Assembly: GCA_031285945.1 (NCBI GenBank)
Contig: JAITVF010000163.1
Span: forward strand, 1 to 11,779
Length of the DNA: 11,779 bases
Direction of reading: 5' to 3'
Source of the DNA: Oscillospiraceae bacterium
Lineage (GTDB): Bacteria; Bacillota; Clostridia; Oscillospirales; Ruminococcaceae
Shown: positions 6,961-11,779 of the stretch, piece by piece
Numbering within the stretch: position 1 is the stretch's first letter
How the letters are laid out: every line of letters starts with the position of its first letter
Notes under the pieces: generated by a model
What the model saw: the letters and a program-made list of their open reading frames with translations, nothing else
Told to the model about the DNA's origin: nothing
Databases searched by the model: none
Program-made: the position numbers and the translations under genes

Positions 6961-7707
6961 AGCTATGAGGTCGGACATATCGTAGAGCCCGGGAGCCTGA
7001 TCGCTAAGGAAGAGGGCGGCCCGCAGAGCCCCCGCGGCGAAAACCTCTCTGGTCTGAGCGTGGTGGGAAAGGGTTATGACCTCGTTGGGGCCGGCGAATA
7101 TAACGTCGTGGTCGCCGGCTATGCTGCCGCCCCGGACGCTGTGAAGGCCTATTTCGTTCCCGGATCTTTTTTCCCGCAGCGGGTGGCGGTCGTAGCGGTA
7201 AAGGGGCCTGCCGCCCATCGCCGCCGCGGCCGAATCGGCCAGCATCAGAGCGGTGCCGCTGGGAGCGTCGAGCTTTAAGTTGTGGTGGCGCTCTACGATT
7301 TCGATATCGAAAAGCGGCCCCAGAACACGTACGCTCTCCTTTATAAGCTCGCGGAGCAGGTTTATGCCCAGCGACATGTTGGCGCTCAAGAAAACGGGAA
7401 TTTCCTCCGCCGCTTTTTGAACGGCGGCGATCTGCCCCGCGGCAAGCCCGGTAGTCGCCATCACGACGGGAAGCTTATTAGAAAGGGCATAGGCAAGAAG
7501 CGGCTCAAGGGCCGAGGGGTGGCTGAAATCCACGATGACGTCGGCCTTAGGGACAGGGGCGCAGGGCTCGGCGAATACGGGGAAGGAACAGCTCCCCTCG
7601 CCGGGATCTATCCCCGCGACGACCTCGCAGCCCTCCCACAGCGCCGCGTACCCCGCTATCGCCGCGCCCATTCTGCCGTAAGCACCCGATAAAAGAATCC
7701 TGACCAT
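6937..7707 (-). CDS. dapB: 4-hydroxy-tetrahydrodipicolinate reductase
   Basis: This cytosolic 256-residue enzyme reduces 4-hydroxy-tetrahydrodipicolinate with NAD(P)H to tetrahydrodipicolinate in the lysine/diaminopimelate pathway. The N-terminal nucleotide-binding motif is SGAYGRMG (7-14). DFSHP is at 60-64. The catalytic signature is ERHHNLKLDAPSGTA (139-153), in which H141, H142 and K145 correspond to the active-site His, His and Lys of E. coli DapB. SVRGGSIAGDHDV (190-202) and LSHHAQTREVFAAGAL (213-228) complete the fold. ATG at 7707 is preferred over the upstream 7782, because the extra 25 codons are not family-like and contain the promoter -10 region. Its SD is an unusual GGGGG, 7 nt upstream and followed by seven T's. 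lysA, the last step of the pathway, lies 2.5 kb away on the other strand. Confidence 0.95.
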   Translation of the reverse strand: MVRILLSGAYGRMGAAIAGYAALWEGCEVVAGIDPGEGSCSFPVFAEPCAPVPKADVIVDFSHPSALEPLLAYALSNKLPVVMATTGLAAGQIAAVQKAAEEIPVFLSANMSLGINLLRELIKESVRVLGPLFDIEIVERHHNLKLDAPSGTALMLADSAAAAMGGRPLYRYDRHPLREKRSGNEIGLHSVRGGSIAGDHDVIFAGPNEVITLSHHAQTREVFAAGALRAALFLSDQAPGLYDMSDLIASGLTDQK

Positions 7708-7771
7708 AAAAAAACCCCCGTTAAGGCCGGCCCCGACGCAATCAGGGCCGCCGAATAAAAAACGTACCGTA

Positions 7772-7800
7772 ATTATAATCAACCCAAGGCGTTAAGTCAA
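7772..7800 (-). promoter_or_regulatory. Sigma-A-type promoter for dapB
   Basis: The minus strand has TTGACT (7800-7795), a 17-bp spacer and TATAAT (7777-7772). This is a near-consensus vegetative promoter with a perfect -10. Initiation near 7765 would leave a leader of about 58 nt before the dapB ATG, too short for a lysine riboswitch. The -35 box begins 16 nt beyond the methyltransferase stop codon, so dapB can be transcribed independently of degV and the methyltransferase. Confidence 0.85.
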
Positions 7801-7816
7801 CGCGGGCGGGCGCCGG

Positions 7817-8938
7817 TCAGGTATACATAAACAGCTGACATTTTATCATACCGTTGTAGAGCTTGCGGCGCTTGTCGGCCTTGCGGCCAAAAAGAGCCTC
7901 GAACTCCTCGTGGGGGCTTATGATGTAGTAGGAGTAGCCGGGGCGCTTTGCGAATACCCTGCCCATAAGCCGGTAGAGGGCCTCGGCCTCCTTAAGCCCG
8001 AGAAGCCGCTCGCCGTAGGGCGGGTTGCAGAGCACAACCGCCTTTTCGTAAGGGCTTGTATACTCGGGGAAGTTTTTTATATCCTCAAGAGCCGCGGCAA
8101 TCTTTTTGCCGACTCCGGCTTTTCCGGCGTTTTCGCCTGTGAGCCTTACTGCCTCGGGGTCGGTATCAAAGCCGCGGGCCCAAAAGGAGCTCTCCCTGGC
8201 TATTCCGCCGAGCGCTTCCTCCCTCGCTTTTTTCCAGATACCGGCGGGGATCTGGTCCCAGCTCTCGGCGGCAAAGGTCCGGCGGATGCCGGGCGGAATA
8301 CGGAAGCCCATGAGGGCCGATTCAATAAGCAGGGTGCCGGAGCCGCACATTGGGTCGATGACCACGCTGTCGCGCCTTACCCGGGCGAGGTCGGCTATAC
8401 CGGCGGCAAGGGTTTCCTTTATGGGGGCTTCGGTCGCGTTGCGGCGGTATCCCCGCTTGTGGAGCCCTGCGCCGGAGGTATCGAGCATAATGCTCACCTC
8501 GTCTTTGAGAATAGAGAAGCGAATCTGGCGGGCGGGCCCCGTCTCCTCGAACCAGCTTTGGCCGTAGACCCCCTCCAGCCGCTTAACCACCGCCCGCTTG
8601 ATTATGCTCTGGCAGTCGGATACGCTGAAGAGTCCGCTCCAGCGGGACCACCCAGCTACCGGAAAGGCGTCGTCCCTGCCTATGTATTCCTCGAAGGGCA
8701 GCTTTTCCACGTTGTCGAACAGCTCGGTAAAGCTAGTGGCCATAAACGTGCCGAGAACTATAAGAACCCGCTCGGCGCAGCGCAGGTGGATGTTTGCCTT
8801 GGCGAGCAATGAAAAATCACCCGAGAAGGTGACTTTTCCGTCGTGGGTTATTATATCCTCGGCGCCGATGCGTTTGATCTCGTGGGCGAGGATGCTTTCG
8901 AGGCCGAAAAGGCAGGTAGCGCACATGACTGTTTTCAT
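7817..8938 (-). CDS. Class I SAM-dependent RNA methyltransferase, THUMP/RlmL-K type
   Basis: This 373-residue cytosolic enzyme is predicted to methylate a guanine N2 in 23S rRNA, as E. coli RlmL and B. subtilis YpsC do; the exact site is inferred from family. The N-terminal part (about 1-155) is the ferredoxin-like/THUMP RNA-binding region. It is followed by LHKRGYR (159-165), a hallmark of this group. The Rossmann methyltransferase domain has the SAM-binding DPMCGSGT (195-202), GFDTD (256-260) and the catalytic NPPYGERL (305-312), which is typical of amino-group methylation. ATG at 8938 has AAAGGA about 9 nt upstream. The gene starts 23 nt after degV and probably shares its promoter. It ends just before the dapB promoter with no clear terminator. 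A large opposite-strand frame over it is a shadow. Confidence 0.9.
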   Translation of the reverse strand: MKTVMCATCLFGLESILAHEIKRIGAEDIITHDGKVTFSGDFSLLAKANIHLRCAERVLIVLGTFMATSFTELFDNVEKLPFEEYIGRDDAFPVAGWSRWSGLFSVSDCQSIIKRAVVKRLEGVYGQSWFEETGPARQIRFSILKDEVSIMLDTSGAGLHKRGYRRNATEAPIKETLAAGIADLARVRRDSVVIDPMCGSGTLLIESALMGFRIPPGIRRTFAAESWDQIPAGIWKKAREEALGGIARESSFWARGFDTDPEAVRLTGENAGKAGVGKKIAAALEDIKNFPEYTSPYEKAVVLCNPPYGERLLGLKEAEALYRLMGRVFAKRPGYSYYIISPHEEFEALFGRKADKRRKLYNGMIKCQLFMYT

Positions 8939-8961
8939 CGGGGAATTCCTTTCGGGTAAAG

Positions 8962-9825
8962 CTATCTGTGGTCGGCCATTAAAAAGAGGGCGATTGCGCC
9001 GGGGCCTGTGTGGGAGCCGATAACCGGCCCGATGTAGTGTATGATGCTATTTTCGATGCCTAGCCGCTTTTTTACGAGCTCGGCCACATACTCGGCGTCC
9101 TCGCGGGCGTCGGCGTGACTGACGCAGAAGGTATCGCTTTTTGTGTTCCCCACCGCCCTTGCGGCCATATCCACAAGGCTCTGGAGCGCCTGCCTGCGCC
9201 CACGAACCTTGCCCACGTTTATAAGCTTTCCCTCGTTGTTTACGTAGATCATCGGCTTTATCCCCAGCATTGAGCCCATCAGGGCCGAGGTTTTGGAGAT
9301 TCTTCCCCCCTTGTGAAGGTGCATAAGATCTTCGGCGGCGACATAATGGGCGACGTTGAGCCTGTTCGCCTCGGCCCAGTCGGCCAGCTCGTCCAGAGAC
9401 TTGCCCTCGTCGCGCAGGGCGACGAGCTTATGGAGAAGAAGCCCTTCCCCCATCGAGGCGCAGAGGGAATCGACCACCCTAATGTTTCTTTCGGGATATT
9501 TTTCGCGGAGCATACCCGCCGCCACCATCCCGCTGCCCGCCGTGCCGCTGAGCCCAGAGGAAAAGGCCAGGAAGAGTATGTCCCTGCCTTCCTTCGCGAT
9601 GGCTTCCATAAACTGATAAGCCTGATCCACCCCAACCTGAGCGGTGGTAGGCATCTTGCCCTTGCGGAGCTGAACGTAGAACTCGGGCTCCGACATCTGC
9701 CCGCCGTCGTAGGATACGCCGTCGATGGTAAAGTGAAGCCTGAGCAGGGGGATGTCGTGCTCCTTGTAGAACGAAGCGGGCATGTCGCAGGTATCGTCTG
9801 TTATCAGAACATAGTTATGACTCAT
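8962..9825 (-). CDS. DegV family protein (fatty-acid binding)
   Basis: This 287-residue protein has the whole DegV fold. Family members bind a long-chain fatty acid; in several Firmicutes, FakB proteins of this family present fatty acids to the kinase FakA. Whether this one works with a FakA cannot be told here, since no kinase gene is in the window. Visible motifs are TDDTCDMP (9-16), MPTTAQV (58-64), the ligand-contacting FSSGLSGT (88-95), DSLCASMGEG (119-128), LMHLHKGGRIS (167-177), GKVRGRRQAL (205-214) and GPVIGSHTGPGAIAL (266-280). ATG at 9825 was chosen because it begins MSHNYVLITDDT as in the family and has GGAG about 10 nt upstream; the frame upstream to 9999 runs through the promoter. 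The RNA methyltransferase follows 23 nt downstream. Confidence 0.92.
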   Translation of the reverse strand: MSHNYVLITDDTCDMPASFYKEHDIPLLRLHFTIDGVSYDGGQMSEPEFYVQLRKGKMPTTAQVGVDQAYQFMEAIAKEGRDILFLAFSSGLSGTAGSGMVAAGMLREKYPERNIRVVDSLCASMGEGLLLHKLVALRDEGKSLDELADWAEANRLNVAHYVAAEDLMHLHKGGRISKTSALMGSMLGIKPMIYVNNEGKLINVGKVRGRRQALQSLVDMAARAVGNTKSDTFCVSHADAREDAEYVAELVKKRLGIENSIIHYIGPVIGSHTGPGAIALFLMADHR

Positions 9826-9871
9826 TACTGATACTCCAATTCGCGTTTTATTTCGCGTTATACACACAGAC

Positions 9872-9880
9872 ATTATAGCA
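9872..9880 (-). promoter_or_regulatory. Extended -10 promoter for degV
   Basis: The minus strand reads TGCTATAAT (9880-9872), a perfect -10 with the TGn extension. Only a weak -35 match (TTTCCT) lies 17 bp upstream, which is usual for extended -10 promoters. The start point would be near 9865, giving a leader of about 40 nt. Two direct copies of TTCGCGTT (plus strand 9840-9847 and 9852-9859, start-to-start 12 bp) lie just inside this leader and could be an operator. Confidence 0.65.
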
Positions 9881-10103
9881 AAGATATTGATTAAAGGAAA
9901 GGACAAATATTGCAAACGCCCGCAACGCGCGGGAAGAAAAAGGCAAAGCAAGCGCGCCAATAAGCAGGGGGGAACATAAATGCTTTGACGAGCGGGCAAG
10001 GGGCTTATGCTTTGTGGGCGATTGCCTTGGGGAACGCTTTGCTAAAAATAAGTTTTCCCTGTGAAACAACCCCATTGTTATCTTAATATTTTACAGAACA
10101 CGC
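9881..10103. other. Non-coding divergent intergenic region
   Basis: I see no gene, known RNA or riboswitch in this stretch between the degV and lysA promoters. It holds a small CCCGC/GCGGG hairpin (9919-9933) and three evenly spaced copies of ANGCTTTG starting at 9980, 10007 and 10034. The open frame through its right end into lysA is not coding, because the lysA promoter lies within it. Confidence 0.5.
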
Positions 10104-10132
10104 TTGACTTTTTACGTTTAATAATATATAGT
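10104..10132 (+). promoter_or_regulatory. Sigma-A-type promoter for lysA
   Basis: TTGACT (10104-10109), a 17-bp AT-rich spacer and TATAGT (10127-10132) form a good vegetative promoter. The start near 10139 gives a leader of about 72 nt before ATG 10211. This leader is too short for the roughly 170-nt lysine riboswitch and lacks its conserved boxes. Confidence 0.8.
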
Positions 10133-10210
10133 CAGGCATATGAAAACATTTTGTCAGATATCAAAAGCGTCGGGCTTTGTGCCTTTCGCAGCAAAGGAAT
10201 GGTCATAAAA

Positions 10211-11497
10211 ATGAAGAAGCCGTTCGTTACAAGGGCTCAGCTTGACGACATAACGCTTAAATATCCAACGCCTTTCCACCTGTATGATGAAAAGGGGATT
10301 AACGACAACGCGGCGCGGGTTAACGGGGCGTTTTCCTGGAACCCGGGCTTTAGGGAATATTTCGCGGTTAAGGCTACACCCAACCCGGCGATTTTAAAGC
10401 TGCTTAGGGCTAAGGGCTGCGGCGTTGACTGCGCGAGTCTTCCCGAGCTTATGCTGGCGGAGGCCTCGGGCTTTAGAGGGCAGGAGATAATGTTCTCTTC
10501 CAACGCAACGCCCGCCGAGGAGTTTATCTACGCAAAAAAGCTGGGTGCGATTATTAATCTCGACGATATTACCCATATTGATTTTCTTGAAGAGGCGGCC
10601 GGAATTCCCGAAACAATATGCTGCCGCTATAATCCCGGCGGGAATTTTAAGATCAGCAACGAAATAATGGATACGCCAGGAGAGGCTAAATACGGCTTTA
10701 CAAAGCCGCAGATTCTCGAGGGCTACTCAAGGCTGCGGGATAAGGGGGCCAGAACCTTTGGCGTTCACGCCTTTCTTGCGAGCAACACGCTGACCAACGA
10801 ATACTACCCAGCTCTTTCGAGGGAGCTCTTTGGGCTTGCCGTAGAGATTAAAGAGAAGACCGGTATATGCCTGAGCTTTATAAATCTTTCGGGCGGGATC
10901 GGAATACCCTATCGCCCGGAAGGCGAACCCAACGATATAGACGCCATAGCGAATGGCGTACGGCAGGCATATGAGGATATTCTTGTTCCGGCGGGCCTTG
11001 GCGACGTAAAGATCTTTACCGAGCTCGGGCGCTTTATGCTTGGCCCATACGGCTGCCTTGTGGCCACCGCCGTTCACCGCAAGGAGATATATAAGCAGTA
11101 TATAGGGCTCGACGCCTGCGCCGCCAATCTGATGCGCCCGGCGATTTATGGAGCGTATCACCATATAACGGTAGCCGGAAAGGAAGAGCTGCCGGCAACC
11201 GAAACTTATGACATAACCGGCTCGCTCTGCGAAAACAACGACAAGTTCGCGATCGACCGCAAGCTTCCGCCCATTGAAACCGGCGACCTGATCGTCATTC
11301 ACGATACCGGCGCCCACGGCTTTTCCATGGGATACAACTACAACGGCAAGCTGCGCTCGGCGGAGCTTTTGCTTAAGGAAAACGGAGAGGTTGAGCTTAT
11401 CCGCCGCGCCGAAACGGCTGACGACTACTTCGCGACACTAAAAGGAATAACCCTGCCCGACGAAAGCTTCGCGCGGGGTAAAGCGCTTATCCGCTAA
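10211..11497 (+). CDS. lysA: Diaminopimelate decarboxylase, variant clostridial clade
   Basis: This 428-residue cytosolic, PLP-dependent enzyme decarboxylates meso-diaminopimelate to lysine. It is a fold-type III (alanine racemase-like) decarboxylase. The PLP lysine is K54 in EYFAVKATPNP. H186 in GVHAFLASN stacks on the cofactor, and LSGGIGIPY (227-235) forms the phosphate loop. ELGRFMLGPYG is at 271-281, and the C-terminal catalytic cysteine is C340 in GSLCENND. Several motifs differ from textbook LysA: ELGR for EPGR, FLASN for HIGSQ, CENND for CES-D, and GAHGFSM where GAY-type sequence is usual. The form closely resembles proteins annotated LysA in many Clostridia. ATG at 10211 follows AAAGGA by 12 nt; ATG 10199 directly abuts that SD and is unlikely. 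Visibly lower GC than the minus-strand genes. Confidence 0.9.
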   Translation: MKKPFVTRAQLDDITLKYPTPFHLYDEKGINDNAARVNGAFSWNPGFREYFAVKATPNPAILKLLRAKGCGVDCASLPELMLAEASGFRGQEIMFSSNATPAEEFIYAKKLGAIINLDDITHIDFLEEAAGIPETICCRYNPGGNFKISNEIMDTPGEAKYGFTKPQILEGYSRLRDKGARTFGVHAFLASNTLTNEYYPALSRELFGLAVEIKEKTGICLSFINLSGGIGIPYRPEGEPNDIDAIANGVRQAYEDILVPAGLGDVKIFTELGRFMLGPYGCLVATAVHRKEIYKQYIGLDACAANLMRPAIYGAYHHITVAGKEELPATETYDITGSLCENNDKFAIDRKLPPIETGDLIVIHDTGAHGFSMGYNYNGKLRSAELLLKENGEVELIRRAETADDYFATLKGITLPDESFARGKALIR

Positions 11498-11512
11498 AAA
11501 TATGCGCCGGCA

Positions 11513-11555
11513 CCGGCGGCGGGGAGGAAACGATCCTTTCCGCCGCCGGGTTTTT
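11513..11555 (+). terminator. Intrinsic terminator of lysA
   Basis: CCGGCGGCGG (11513-11522) pairs perfectly with CCGCCGCCGG (11540-11549). The inner GGAGGA (11523-11528) pairs with TCCTTT (11534-11539) including two G-U pairs, so the stem is 16 bp around the loop AACGA. A G and then TTTTT (11551-11555) follow. It lies 15 nt past the lysA stop codon. Confidence 0.95.
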
Positions 11556-11779
11556 CATATAAGCCGCTTCCCTACGACTTAAATATTAACAGAAAAACGA
11601 TGCGTGGGAGCTAAAACAAGCATCAAAACCCTTGGCATGTGGCATAGGCATTAGAAAACGCTAAGCCCCAACACAAGATAAAAATCGTACGAAGAAAGAG
11701 GAAGAAGAGCAAAAAAGCAAGAGTTTGGGAAAAAAAGCGGGAAAATGCGCTTGACTTGGGGAGGCAGGTGTGATATTAT
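11556..11779 (+). promoter_or_regulatory. Gene-free region ending in an outward sigma-A-type promoter
   Basis: The stretch 11556-11750 contains no gene that I can support; from about 11679 it is strongly A/G-rich. At its end TTGACT (11751-11756), a 17-bp spacer and TATTAT (11774-11779), preceded by TG one base upstream (extended -10), form a strong promoter reading rightwards out of the window. The transcribed gene is not visible. Confidence 0.75.

Noticed and set aside
7708..7782. Upstream start for dapB at 7782
   Set aside because: It would begin inside the promoter, upstream of the likely transcription start, and adds residues unlike DapB.
7910..8812. 300-codon open frame on the plus strand opposite the RNA methyltransferase
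   Set aside because: It mirrors a clearly conserved gene in GC-rich DNA, lacks an SD and shows no recognisable motif.
9826..9999. N-terminal extension of the degV frame by 58 codons
   Set aside because: It runs through the extended -10 promoter and is not family-like; ATG 9825 has a good SD and gives the usual DegV N-terminus.
9881..10103. Small RNA such as 6S or SRP RNA in the degV-lysA gap
   Set aside because: No long bulged hairpin and no SRP signature GGAAGGAAGCA-type loop are present.
10061..10210. N-terminal extension of the lysA frame by 50 codons
   Set aside because: A strong promoter (10104-10132) lies within it, the residues are not LysA-like, and ATG 10211 begins the family sequence.
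10133..10210. Lysine riboswitch ahead of lysA
   Set aside because: The leader is only about 72 nt and shows none of the conserved L-box elements.

Overview
The window is a chromosomal stretch of a Gram-positive, moderately high-GC bacterium of the class Clostridia, probably a gut-type Oscillospirales/Eubacteriales lineage. The main reasons are the translational fusion of IspH to ribosomal protein S1, the tight cmk-plsC-ispH/rpsA overlap chain, a DegV protein, a DUF4349 lipoprotein, a clostridial-type diaminopimelate decarboxylase and consistent AGGAGG/AAAGGA ribosome binding sites. This placement is by recognition only; no database search was possible.

Layout. At the left edge a DUF4349 lipoprotein gene (55-1059, +) follows the tail of an unseen upstream gene. 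It converges on a long minus-strand block, and the 209-bp gap between them holds a 104-nt imperfect palindrome and a second 14-bp GC-rich hairpin. The minus block reads right to left: degV (9825-8962), a THUMP/RlmL-type RNA methyltransferase (8938-7817), dapB (7707-6937) with its own strong promoter, a MurR/RpiR-family SIS regulator (6828-5947), a BaiN/HI0933-type flavoprotein (5963-4731), cmk (4626-3958), plsC (3961-3341) and the ispH-rpsA fusion (3344-1269). cmk, plsC and ispH-rpsA are joined by 4-nt stop/start overlaps, so they are almost certainly one operon. On the right, lysA (10211-11497, +) diverges from degV across a 385-bp gap. It has its own sigma-A promoter and a textbook intrinsic terminator. 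The last 29 bp are another sigma-A-type promoter pointing out of the window.

How the genes work together. dapB and lysA supply meso-diaminopimelate and lysine for peptidoglycan and protein. cmk recycles CMP and dCMP, plsC makes phosphatidic acid, ispH makes the last step of MEP-pathway isoprenoids, and S1 and the RNA methyltransferase serve the ribosome. DegV binds fatty acids in its family. The whole is housekeeping, with one regulator of unknown target and one flavoprotein of uncertain substrate.

I see no phage, transposase, CRISPR array, toxin-antitoxin or defence system, and I do not claim a new system here. The best leads are small. A near-perfect Shine-Dalgarno lies inside the ispH-rpsA fusion just ahead of a possible separate S1 start. 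There is a MITE-like palindrome at the convergent junction, a long stem spanning the dapB stop codon, and an active-site variant form of LysA.
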